From the NCBI GenBank assembly GCA_003611955.1, contig RAZE01000020.1, forward strand, positions 1 to 64,000: DNA of 64,000 nt, in the 5' to 3' direction. Each line of letters opens with the position of its first letter. Position 1 is the stretch's first letter. Source of the stretch: a bacterium 1XD8-76 (lineage in GTDB: Bacteria > Bacillota > Clostridia > Lachnospirales > Lachnospiraceae). The translations under genes were made by a program, and so were the position numbers. This document shows, piece by piece, positions 55,353-63,329 of this stretch. The notes beneath the pieces were generated by a model that did no database searches, was not told the origin of the DNA, and worked only from the letters and a program-made list of their open reading frames with translations.

Positions 55353-56738
55353 TTAAAACTTTTCTCCGACGATCCCCATCTGCCCCTCCGTCAGCTCCCA
55401 CTCCGTATTCACCTCCACGATCACATTCCCGTAACAGACCACATATTCCTTCTCCGCCTCTTTGTCCCGGTACACGCGGTACGCCTCGTCCGCACCCCAG
55501 GGCGCGGCGTCCATCCCGCGCAGTTCATGGTACGACGCCTCTCCGTTATATTCCCGGGAGTAAAAATAGCTGTCCTTCACAGCCCGAAGACACCAGTCGT
55601 ACAAAAACGGCAGTTTGATCTTCGTGACGGTGTATCGCATGGCGGGAAGGTTTCCGGCGTCCCGTCTCGGCATCTGCCTCGCCTCGATCCTGGTGAGGAC
55701 AAAGGACTCCTTCTTCGTCAGTTCATAGGAGTACCGTTCCCGGGGGTCCCCGTCAAATTCCCCCTGCAGCAGATCCTCCACCGTCAGCGGCAGTTCGTCG
55801 CGTCCCGCCTCATACGTCCTGCCTTCGTATTCGTAAGTCTCAGACCTCCCCCCGTGGGAGAAATTTCCTCTGATCACCATGAGAAACATGCCCTGCGTCG
55901 TAACGATGGTGAACCCAATACCGATGACAATAACCGTCAGCCGGTTCACCGCCGCGGACACGCCCTTTCGCTTCATCCAGCCCGAGACTCCCGCGATCAA
56001 CGCCGTCAGGAAACCCACCATCAAAAGCATATAGAAAAAGACCCGCGCCAGCCGGCTGCTGCTCAAAAAGAACATTTCCAGCAAAATAAAGAAAATCGCG
56101 CAATACGGCAGCAGGCTCCAGACTCTGCCGACGCCCTCCGCCGGGACAAAACGCCCGCTCTCCTCCGCAGCCCTCTTCGCTTTTTTGTACCAGAGAAAGT
56201 AGCGGACGATCTCCCTGATCACGTAGACCGCAAACAGCGTCCCCCCCAGAAGGAGAAACAGCACCGCATTGTCCGCCAGCGTCCCCAGCGGATCACGTCC
56301 AAACCTCTGCAGGTTCATCCCCACCTGCAGCAGCCAGGAAGCCAGCAGAAGGATATAGGGGAACACATAACTCTTCTTCGCCGACTGGTGCACTTTCTCC
56401 ACCTCCATCACGGCATCCGTCTCGATCGGCACCGGATCTTCCTTCTCATTGTAGAAGATCTGCATCTGCTCGTTCGTCGCCGCCAGCTTCCAGCCCGCAT
56501 GCTCACAGAAATCCCAGAAAAGCCTCTGCTCCTCGGATCCCTCCGCCTCAAAGACGGATTTCTTCGGAAAATAGGTCACAGAGAAACGGAGCTTTCTCGG
56601 CTCGATCCTGCGAAACACCCAGTTCACGGATATTTTTTCCAACATCCAGCCCCGCTCGGCCTGCTCCTCCAGATATTTCCGGATACCGGCTTTGTCGTAG
56701 AACGTGAACTTCGGTATACATCTTTTCGTCTCTCTCAT
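55353..56738 (-). CDS. DUF2812 domain membrane protein
   Basis: A protein of 461 residues. The N-terminal about 120 residues (RETKRCIPKFTFYDKAGIRKYLEEQAERGWMLEK, in pieces) are a DUF2812 domain, followed by two helices (about 140-200), two more (about 215-300) and a soluble C-terminal part. It starts at the PadR stop (ATGA overlap) with GGAGG upstream. DUF2812 proteins are regularly encoded next to PadR regulators in Firmicutes; their role is not known. Confidence 0.82.
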   Translation of the reverse strand: MRETKRCIPKFTFYDKAGIRKYLEEQAERGWMLEKISVNWVFRRIEPRKLRFSVTYFPKKSVFEAEGSEEQRLFWDFCEHAGWKLAATNEQMQIFYNEKEDPVPIETDAVMEVEKVHQSAKKSYVFPYILLLASWLLQVGMNLQRFGRDPLGTLADNAVLFLLLGGTLFAVYVIREIVRYFLWYKKAKRAAEESGRFVPAEGVGRVWSLLPYCAIFFILLEMFFLSSSRLARVFFYMLLMVGFLTALIAGVSGWMKRKGVSAAVNRLTVIVIGIGFTIVTTQGMFLMVIRGNFSHGGRSETYEYEGRTYEAGRDELPLTVEDLLQGEFDGDPRERYSYELTKKESFVLTRIEARQMPRRDAGNLPAMRYTVTKIKLPFLYDWCLRAVKDSYFYSREYNGEASYHELRGMDAAPWGADEAYRVYRDKEAEKEYVVCYGNVIVEVNTEWELTEGQMGIVGEKF

Positions 56739-57064
56739 CACTGCACCTCCATATCCTCCCCGAAAATCCTCCGGTAATCTGCGGCCTGCGACCGGATACG
56801 TCCGTACTCCCTCTCCAGCATATCCCGCCCCTTTTTCGTCAGGATATAGCTGCGCCGCCTGCCCTCCACCCTGGTCTCCCGTATCATGTCCGCCTCCAGA
56901 AACTGCTCCAACAGGGTATAGAGAGTGCCGGAGCCAACGCTCACCCTGCCCTCCGTCATGGCGGGCACCCGATCCAGAATATCCATCCCGCAGCACTCCT
57001 CCTTCAGACAGAGCAATGTGTAAAACATCTGCTCTGTCAATGTCTGAAATTTCAGGCGCGGCAT
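56738..57064 (-). CDS. PadR family transcriptional regulator
   Basis: A regulator of 108 residues: winged helix (FQTLTEQMFYTLLCLKEECCGMDI, then GTLYTLLEQFLEADMIRE and a wing RRRSYILTKKG) and a short C-terminal helix. The absence of a long C-terminal domain makes it a PadR-s2 type. It is translationally coupled to the DUF2812 gene. Two inverted repeats in its promoter are its likely operators. Confidence 0.92.
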   Translation of the reverse strand: MPRLKFQTLTEQMFYTLLCLKEECCGMDILDRVPAMTEGRVSVGSGTLYTLLEQFLEADMIRETRVEGRRRSYILTKKGRDMLEREYGRIRSQAADYRRIFGEDMEVQ

Positions 57065-57082
57065 CTCATCACCTCCCCTATT

Positions 57083-57095
57083 CTCGATAATCGAG
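57083..57095. promoter_or_regulatory. Second PadR operator
   Basis: CTCGAT-A-ATCGAG is a perfect palindrome in the leader, centred 34 bases (about three helical turns) from the promoter operator and sharing its CTCGA/TCGAG core. Confidence 0.65.
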
Positions 57096-57108
57096 TATTC
57101 TTGTTTTC

Positions 57109-57137
57109 ATTATATTCTCGAATATCGAGAATGTCAA
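57109..57137 (-). promoter_or_regulatory. Consensus promoter with operator as spacer (PadR/DUF2812)
   Basis: On the minus strand TTGACA (57132-57137), exactly 17 bases, TATAAT (57109-57114). The whole spacer (57115-57131) is a palindrome with arms TTCTCGA and TCGAGAA. A fully consensus promoter with the operator between the hexamers points to tight repression. Confidence 0.88.
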
Positions 57138-57138
57138 C

Positions 57139-57182
57139 AAAAAAAAGACGACTCCCTCCTGTCCTGACAGAAAACAGCCGTC
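57139..57182 (-). terminator. Intrinsic terminator of pyrF
   Basis: On the minus strand GACGGCT pairs with AGTCGTC (one G-U), with an inner CTGTC/GACAG hairpin, followed by eight T. It sits directly beside the PadR promoter. Confidence 0.82.
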
Positions 57183-57197
57183 ATTTTATTCGCATTT

Positions 57198-58124
57198 CTA
57201 TCTGTTTTCAAGCGCTTCCGCGATATCTTCCCTCATATCCAGCACGGCCGCCCTTGACGCCTCGCCGAAATGTTCCGGGCCGTACTTTCCGTACTTCTCC
57301 TGCTGCCATGCGGCGATGATGCCTCTGGAGGAATTGACGATGGCGCCCAGCCCGTCCTCGTCAAAGAAATGTATGAGGTCCGCGCCCTTTCCGCCCTGGG
57401 CCCCGTAACCCGGCACCAGAATATAGGCCTTCGGCATGATCTTCCGGAGGATCTTCCCCATCTCGGGATAGGTGGCGCCAACCACCGCGCCCACATAGCT
57501 GTAGGAATCGCCCATGCACTCTTCTCCCCACTGGGCCACCTTCTCGCCCACATGCTCATACAGCGGCCTGCCGTCGATCAGCCTGTCCTGAAACTCCCCG
57601 CTGCTGGGGTTGGACGTCTTTACCAGCACGAAGATACCTTTTTTCTCCTCCTGGCAGACCTTCACAAAGGGCTTCACGCCGTCCGAACCGAGGTAGGGAT
57701 TCACCGTGGCAAAATCCTCGTCGAAGGCGGCAATCCGGTTTGTCCCCACCGTCACCTTTCCGAGATGCGCCGCCGCGTAGGCCGCCGAGGTGGAGCCGAT
57801 ATCCCCCCTCTTCACATCCCCGATCACCACCAGCCCCTTCTCCTTACAGTACTTCACGGTTTTCTCGAAGGCCTTCAGTCCCTCCACGCCGAACTGCTCA
57901 TACATGGCGATCTGCGGCTTCACGGCAGGAATTAAATCACAGGTGTTATCTATAATTCCCTTATTGAACTCCCATATCGCCTGCGCCGCCCCCTCAAGGG
58001 TCTCTCCGTACTCCGAAAAAGCCTTCGCCAGAACCTGCTCCGGAATATAGGAAAGCATGGGATCAAGCCCCACCACGATGGGCGCTCCCGTCTCCCTGAT
58101 CCTGTCTACCAGTCTGTTGATCAT
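57198..58124 (-). CDS. pyrF: Orotidine 5'-phosphate decarboxylase (long type)
   Basis: OMP decarboxylase of 308 residues, the longer subfamily 2. The catalytic block VIGDVKRGDIGSTS (about 90-103) holds the Lys-Asp pair; VPGYGAQGGKGAD is the phosphate loop. The ATG at 58124 follows AGGAGG; the upstream extension lacks a site. Final step of UMP synthesis. Confidence 0.95.
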   Translation of the reverse strand: MINRLVDRIRETGAPIVVGLDPMLSYIPEQVLAKAFSEYGETLEGAAQAIWEFNKGIIDNTCDLIPAVKPQIAMYEQFGVEGLKAFEKTVKYCKEKGLVVIGDVKRGDIGSTSAAYAAAHLGKVTVGTNRIAAFDEDFATVNPYLGSDGVKPFVKVCQEEKKGIFVLVKTSNPSSGEFQDRLIDGRPLYEHVGEKVAQWGEECMGDSYSYVGAVVGATYPEMGKILRKIMPKAYILVPGYGAQGGKGADLIHFFDEDGLGAIVNSSRGIIAAWQQEKYGKYGPEHFGEASRAAVLDMREDIAEALENR

Positions 58125-58182
58125 GTCATTTCCTCCTGTTTTCTGTTGTTGCAAATCATCGCCCGCTCCCTCGGCCGCCGCA

Positions 58183-59238
58183 TCACCTGGAGCGCAAAAA
58201 TTCATTTTCCCTGACCGCCGTTTCGTCGTCCGGATAGTCCTGTATGTATTTGCTCATCAGCTGCGCCGCCTGCTTGAAGTTTCCCTGCCTCTCGTTGACC
58301 ACGATCTGATTGAAAGACAGGGTTTGCCGCAGCGCCGCATCCTCCAGTGCCAGCCCGGACTGCAGGGCGGAAAGCGCCGATTCATAATCCTCCAACTGCA
58401 CATAGCAAAGCGCCAGCTGGTTGTAGATCAGCGCGCTCTCCCCCTGATCCTGCAGATAGGACAGATAGACGCTGGCGGCGTAATTGTACTCCCCAAGATT
58501 CTCCCAGGTCTTCCCGAGATAGTAGGTCGCCTGGGCGTCCCCCGCGTCCCTGGCCTGTTCCAGATAATTTCTGGCCGACTCGAAATCCTCCAGGTAAAAA
58601 TAAATCCGCCCCTTGTCATAATTGCTCATATCTTTCGGGGCCTTCTGGATCGCCGATTCCAGATAGGCCGTCCCCATCTCCTGATAACCGGTCTCATCCA
58701 TCACCTTATAAATTTCCACCAGCTGATCGTAGTCCGTGGGCGCCAGTTCGATCGCCTTGTCGAAATCCGGCTTGGCCAACTCATAATTCCCCATCCGGAT
58801 CTGCACGATCCCCCGCATAAAATAGGCCTCCCTCGCATCGCCCTTCAGCGCCAGGACCGCGTCATAGACTTTCTTCGCGTCCTCCGGCCGCCCCGCCTTG
58901 TAGTAAGCGGTGGCCAGATAATAGTTCACATCGTAATCCATGGCATCCGGGATACAGCTGCCGGAGGAGAGGCACTGTTCCAGCGCCGCCGCCGCCTCCG
59001 CGTACCTTGCCAGCCCCAGATTCGCCAGCCCCTGCCCCCGGAAGATCAGTCTTTTGTCCTCCCCCGACACAAGAGCCTTGTCAAAACAGGCGAGCGCGTC
59101 CTCATAGCGCAGCTCCTCGATGGCCGTCATGCCCTCATTGATATTGCTGTTCTTCTCCTTGCCGCCGCAGCCCGTGCAGAGCATTCCCGCACACAAAACT
59201 GCGAACAGCGCCGCTTTCATCCCGTTCTTTTTTTTCAT
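58183..59238 (-). CDS. TPR-repeat lipoprotein
   Basis: A lipoprotein of 351 residues: signal with lipobox LCTGC (Cys about 24), then eight or nine tetratricopeptide repeats (A-x-x-x-F-x-x-A-L patterns about every 34 residues from 35 to 330). It should be an extracytoplasmic protein-protein scaffold. The start region has only a weak ribosome site; an ATG at residue 7 is an alternative. An extended -10 TGCTATACT lies upstream (59278-59286). Partner unknown. Confidence 0.85.
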   Translation of the reverse strand: MKKKNGMKAALFAVLCAGMLCTGCGGKEKNSNINEGMTAIEELRYEDALACFDKALVSGEDKRLIFRGQGLANLGLARYAEAAAALEQCLSSGSCIPDAMDYDVNYYLATAYYKAGRPEDAKKVYDAVLALKGDAREAYFMRGIVQIRMGNYELAKPDFDKAIELAPTDYDQLVEIYKVMDETGYQEMGTAYLESAIQKAPKDMSNYDKGRIYFYLEDFESARNYLEQARDAGDAQATYYLGKTWENLGEYNYAASVYLSYLQDQGESALIYNQLALCYVQLEDYESALSALQSGLALEDAALRQTLSFNQIVVNERQGNFKQAAQLMSKYIQDYPDDETAVRENEFLRSR

Positions 59239-59305
59239 TTATCGCACCGTCGTCCACATTCTTCTATGCTCTTCCCATCAGTATAGCAAAATCTTCGACA
59301 TTTTT

Positions 59306-59575
59306 CTATAAAAACTTCTCCGGATACTCCCTGTCCTTCCAATACCACCATCTTAACTTCTCCTGCTCGTGCTTCTCATGCTCCGCAAAATACACCGCAC
59401 ACCGGAACACATACAGCACGCACCGGTCATCCCGAAACCCTTTGTGCAGACAGTCCATCTCGTACAAAACCTCCGGATCCTTTCCCCTCAGATCCGCAAT
59501 ACAATAGATCCCGATGTTCTGCAAATGTCTTTCCATATTGGCGCCCACGCCTGGTATTTTTTTCAGATCGCTCAT
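59306..59575 (-). CDS. Helix-hairpin-helix protein, Cdd1-like
   Basis: A protein of 89 residues. N-terminal DLKKIPGVGANMERHLQNIGI is a helix-hairpin-helix DNA-binding motif, and the C-terminal CLHKG, DDRCVLYVFRCAVYF and RWWYWKD blocks match the small Cdd1/pathogenicity-locus family. AGGAGG is 10 bases before the ATG. Role unknown; divergent to the choloylglycine-hydrolase gene. Confidence 0.8.
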   Translation of the reverse strand: MSDLKKIPGVGANMERHLQNIGIYCIADLRGKDPEVLYEMDCLHKGFRDDRCVLYVFRCAVYFAEHEKHEQEKLRWWYWKDREYPEKFL

Positions 59576-59684
59576 CCTCTCTGCGCCTCCTTCCGTTCCA
59601 GTATAACTTATTTTCTGAAATTTTTATAGCTATGGAAGCACAATATTGTGTATAATAATAAAAACGTTCAGAGAGGACTCAGCT

Positions 59685-60659
59685 ATGTGCACCTGTATTG
59701 ATTTCCAAACAAAAGACCATTACTTCGGCAGGAATCTGGACCTGGAATACCGGTTTAACGAAAAGGTCGTCATCACGCCGAGGAATTATCGATTCGATCT
59801 GAAAAACGGTTCCGCGATCCGTACAAAATACGCCATGATCGGCATGGCGTCCGTCCGGGACTGCTATCCGCTGTACGCGGAGGCGACCAACGAGAGGGGA
59901 CTGTCCATGGCCGGACTCTACTTCCCGAAAAACGCTCATTTCTGTTGCCGGAATAAAGACAGATTCAATCTCTGCCCCTATGAACTGATCCCCTATTTTC
60001 TGGGGCTCTACACGAAAATCGCCGACTTTCGGGATATTTTGTCCCGCCTGAATATCGCGGATACGCCTCTGGCGGAAGATCTGCCGGTGGCGCAGCTGCA
60101 CTGGATGATCAGCGACGGCACCGAATGCATTATTCTGGAGCAGATGGAGGACGGGCTTAAAATTTATGACAATCCTGTCGGTATTTTGACAAACAATCCG
60201 CCTTTCTCCTACCATCTCGCCAACCTCAACAACTACATGAACCTCACTCCCCGCTGCCCGGAAAACCGTTTCTCCGACCGGTTAAACCTGCAGCAATACG
60301 GGATGGGCATGGGCGCCATCGGTCTGCCCGGCGACACCTCCCCCACCTCCCGGTTCGTGAGAGCATCGTTCACCAAGTTCAATTCCGTCTGTGAGGAGGA
60401 CGAGGTGAGCTCTGTCACCCAGTTCTTTCATATCCTGGATTCCGTCTCCGTCGTAAAGGGAACCTCGCTGACAAAGGACGGTCTGGACGACCTCACCACC
60501 TACTCCTGCTGTATCAACGCCACCAGGGGAATCTACTATTATAAAACCTACAACAACAGCCAGATCACCGCGCTCCGCATGACAGACCGGGAAAAATGCC
60601 GGAAAACCCTGTGCATCCATGAGTTGATCGATGTCCAGCAGATCCGGTATCTGAACTGA
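59685..60659 (+). CDS. Choloylglycine hydrolase family protein (bile salt hydrolase-like)
   Basis: An Ntn-hydrolase of 324 residues. Processing of Met1 exposes Cys2 (MCTC), the nucleophile; GRNLDLE gives Arg16 and Asp19; the VGILTNNPPF block supplies the oxyanion Asn; TSRFVRAS supplies the later Arg. These correspond to the catalytic set of bile salt hydrolases and penicillin V acylases. The ATG at 59685 is required for the N-terminal Cys. Expected reaction: cleavage of conjugated bile salts in the cytosol. Acylase activity on other amides cannot be excluded. Thirty-five bases separate it from the response regulator gene. Confidence 0.9.
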   Translation: MCTCIDFQTKDHYFGRNLDLEYRFNEKVVITPRNYRFDLKNGSAIRTKYAMIGMASVRDCYPLYAEATNERGLSMAGLYFPKNAHFCCRNKDRFNLCPYELIPYFLGLYTKIADFRDILSRLNIADTPLAEDLPVAQLHWMISDGTECIILEQMEDGLKIYDNPVGILTNNPPFSYHLANLNNYMNLTPRCPENRFSDRLNLQQYGMGMGAIGLPGDTSPTSRFVRASFTKFNSVCEEDEVSSVTQFFHILDSVSVVKGTSLTKDGLDDLTTYSCCINATRGIYYYKTYNNSQITALRMTDREKCRKTLCIHELIDVQQIRYLN

Positions 60660-60694
60660 TCTGTCTGCGCCGCATTGCTGAAAGAAGGAAAAAT

Positions 60695-61372
60695 ATGCCC
60701 TACAGGATACTGCTCGCAGAGGATGACCCGATCCTCCGAAACGAATTGAAAGTACTGCTGGAAAACGCCATGTATCAGGTCGCCGCGCCGGACACTTTCG
60801 ACCGGATCCCGCAGACGGCGGCGAACGAAAAGGCCGACCTTGTCCTGCTGGATATCAACCTGAACGGCAGCTCCGGCTTCGATATCTGCACGCAGCTGCG
60901 CCAGAGTTCTGACACTCCTGTCATTTTTCTGACCGGCCGCACAGACTCCATGGACGAGCTGACCGGCATGCTGAAGGGTGCCGACGACTATATCACCAAG
61001 CCCTTTCTGCCCGCCATCCTGCTCGCCAGAATCTCAGCCGTCTTAAAGCGCACCTCCAAAGCGGAGGAGCGCCGCAGCGACGCAAGATTCTCCCACAGAG
61101 GCGCGGAGTTGGATATCGCCGCCTGCCGGCTGACCTTCGGCGGCAGAAACGCGGATCTGACCAAAACGGAGATGAAGATCCTGCACCTTCTGTTCCTGCG
61201 TCCGGACTCCTTTGTGGCAAGGGAAGATCTGATGGAATATCTGTGGGAAAACCGCATCTTTCTGGACGACAACACGCTCAGCGTCCATGTCACAAGGCTT
61301 CGGGACAAGCTGAAAACGATCGGACTGCATGATTTTATTGAGACGAAGAGAGGACTGGGATACCGCATATGA
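60695..61372 (+). CDS. OmpR-family response regulator (BceR-like)
   Basis: A regulator of 225 residues. Receiver domain (1-115) with acidic pocket EDD, phospho-acceptor Asp53 (LLDINL) and Lys102 (ITKPF), then a winged-helix DNA-binding domain (about 130-225). Its stop overlaps the kinase start. The partner ABC genes follow, the hallmark of Bce-type modules that sense and resist cell-wall-active peptides. Confidence 0.93.
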   Translation: MPYRILLAEDDPILRNELKVLLENAMYQVAAPDTFDRIPQTAANEKADLVLLDINLNGSSGFDICTQLRQSSDTPVIFLTGRTDSMDELTGMLKGADDYITKPFLPAILLARISAVLKRTSKAEERRSDARFSHRGAELDIAACRLTFGGRNADLTKTEMKILHLLFLRPDSFVAREDLMEYLWENRIFLDDNTLSVHVTRLRDKLKTIGLHDFIETKRGLGYRI

Positions 61373-62412
61373 AACTATCTGCTTTTGGGAAAGACAAAGG
61401 ACTGCTCCTGCTGCTGCATCTGGTGTGCATGGCTCTGCTCTCCGCTTTTTTACATATCACAGGCTATCCCGCCGCGAACATCACGCTGATCTGTATCTTC
61501 TGGCTCCTGCTGCTCAGCGTGTGGTTTCTCACCACATATCTGCGGAGAAAAAGTTATTTTCGGGAAGCCTTCCGCCTCCTCGAGGACATCGACGACCGCT
61601 GCCTGTTCGGGGAGATGCTGCCGGATTCCTTCGCCCTGGAGGACAGGCTCTACCGGGAAATGATCCGCATCTCCACCCAGTCCGTCATCGAAAAAATCCG
61701 TGCGCTGGAGGACGCCCAGACGGAATACAGGGAATACCTGGAGAGCTGGGTACATGAGATCAAAACCCCCATCTCCTCCATAGAGCTCCTCTGCGGGAAC
61801 GCGAAGAACACGACTTCCGGCCCGGAAACAGCACCTGTTATGAATAAACTTCTCCGCGATATCCGCCTCGAAAACAGAAAGATCGAGAACTGTGTGGATA
61901 TGGTGCTCTATCAGGCGCGCTCGGGGCAGGTCTACAAGGACTACCGGATCCGGGAGACCGATCTGCGGGAAGTGGTCTGCGAGGCCCTGGAAAAAGACCG
62001 CCTGCTGCTGATCCGAAGCGGAATACAGGCGGATGTCTCCTGCGACGAGACAGTCTTCACCGACAAAATATGGATCGTCTTCATCCTGAACCAGCTGATC
62101 TTAAACAGCGTGAAATACCGCTCCGAAACGCCGTCCCTTCGTTTTTATACACACCGCAGTAAAGATAATATCGTTTTGACAATAGAGGACAACGGGACCG
62201 GCATTCCCGCCGAGGATCTCCCGCGGATCTTCGAGAAAGGGTTTACCGGCAGCAACGGGCGCGACCACAGGAAAGCCACCGGCATGGGCCTGTACCTGTG
62301 CAAAAAACTCTGCGACAGGCTCGGCATCCTTCTCACGGCGCGGTCCGCATACGGCAAAGGGACTGAGATGACACTCACGTTTCCCGTCAGCAGCTATATT
62401 GTCAGGACATGA
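61369..62412 (+). CDS. Intramembrane-sensing histidine kinase (BceS-like)
   Basis: A kinase of 347 residues. Two transmembrane helices (about 10-31 and 37-57) with only a few residues between, so it cannot sense ligands outside on its own. HisKA with His129 in SWVHEIKTPISS, then HATPase with N-box NQLILNSVKYR, DNGTGIP and F-E-K-G-F-T-G. Known BceS kinases read flux through the BceAB transporter, encoded next. Confidence 0.93.
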   Translation: MKLSAFGKDKGLLLLLHLVCMALLSAFLHITGYPAANITLICIFWLLLLSVWFLTTYLRRKSYFREAFRLLEDIDDRCLFGEMLPDSFALEDRLYREMIRISTQSVIEKIRALEDAQTEYREYLESWVHEIKTPISSIELLCGNAKNTTSGPETAPVMNKLLRDIRLENRKIENCVDMVLYQARSGQVYKDYRIRETDLREVVCEALEKDRLLLIRSGIQADVSCDETVFTDKIWIVFILNQLILNSVKYRSETPSLRFYTHRSKDNIVLTIEDNGTGIPAEDLPRIFEKGFTGSNGRDHRKATGMGLYLCKKLCDRLGILLTARSAYGKGTEMTLTFPVSSYIVRT

Positions 62413-62449
62413 TTTCAAAACTTTGCATCAGCATAAAATCTTTCAGAAA

Positions 62450-62471
62450 TGTAAGATAACTTTAACCTAAC
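62450..62471. promoter_or_regulatory. Tandem half-sites, candidate response-regulator box
   Basis: TGTAAGATAAC (62450-62460) is followed directly by TTTAACCTAAC (62461-62471), eight of eleven bases alike, an 11-base direct repeat typical for OmpR-type regulators. A weak -10 TATCAT lies downstream at 62501-62506 without a consensus -35, consistent with an activated promoter of the ABC genes. Confidence 0.45.
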
Positions 62472-62553
62472 CTGATACCCCATCCCCCTCTCCCTGTGTT
62501 ATCATCATTTTATCAGCCAGTATATTCCATCACAGACAAAAACGAGGTACGCC

Positions 62554-63312
62554 ATGAACAGTTATATCCGAATATGCGACATCGAAAAATACTACGGAAA
62601 CGCATCCCATGTGACCAAAGCCGTAGACCGTCTCTCCTTCACCGTGGACAGAGGCGAGTTCGTCGGCGTCATGGGCGCTTCCGGATCCGGAAAGACCACG
62701 CTCTTAAACCTCCTCGCCACCATCGACAGAGTGAGCGCCGGCCATATTTTCTACGGGGACACCGACATCACCGCCCTCTCCGAAGACGCCCTGTCGGAAT
62801 TCCGGAAAAACAATCTGGGCTTTGTCTTTCAGGAATACAATCTTCTCGACACACTGACCATAGAGGAGAACATCTCCCTGGCGCTGACGCTGCAGGGCAG
62901 CGGCAAAAAGCGGGCGCAGGAGGCAATCGCAAGGCTCTTAAAACTTCTGGATATCGAGGAGGTGCGGGATAAATTCCCCTACCAGACTTCCGGCGGCCAG
63001 AAACAGCGCTGCGCCTGCGCCAGAGCGTTAGCCAACGATCCGAAACTCCTGCTGGCGGATGAACCCACCGGAGCCCTGGACTCCCTCTCCTCCCAGACTC
63101 TGCTGGAAACCTTCACGACACTCAACCAAAATCTCGGGACAACCATCCTGATGGTGACCCACGACGTTTTTTCCGCCAGCTACTGCAGCCGCATCCTGTT
63201 CCTGAGAGACGGGAAAATTTTCCATGAGCTGCTTCGCGGGGCAAACCCCAGACAGCTCTTTCTGCAGGAGATTCTGGACGTTTTGTCTTTCACCGGCGGG
63301 AAAACAGAATAG
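62554..63312 (+). CDS. ABC transporter ATP-binding protein (BceA-like)
   Basis: An ATPase of 252 residues with Walker A GASGSGKTT, Q-loop FVFQEYNLLD, signature TSGGQKQRC, Walker B LLLADEPTGALDS and switch His MVTHDV. The C-terminal FHELLRGANPRQLFLQEILD is a Bce-type extension. GAGG precedes the ATG. It works with the permease starting at 63330. Confidence 0.94.
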   Translation: MNSYIRICDIEKYYGNASHVTKAVDRLSFTVDRGEFVGVMGASGSGKTTLLNLLATIDRVSAGHIFYGDTDITALSEDALSEFRKNNLGFVFQEYNLLDTLTIEENISLALTLQGSGKKRAQEAIARLLKLLDIEEVRDKFPYQTSGGQKQRCACARALANDPKLLLADEPTGALDSLSSQTLLETFTTLNQNLGTTILMVTHDVFSASYCSRILFLRDGKIFHELLRGANPRQLFLQEILDVLSFTGGKTE

Positions 63313-63329
63313 AAATGAGGTATCACGAC

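Noticed and set aside
55527-56777. 416-residue plus-strand open frame opposite the DUF2812 gene
   Set aside because: Arg/His/Gln-rich antisense shadow without ribosome site.
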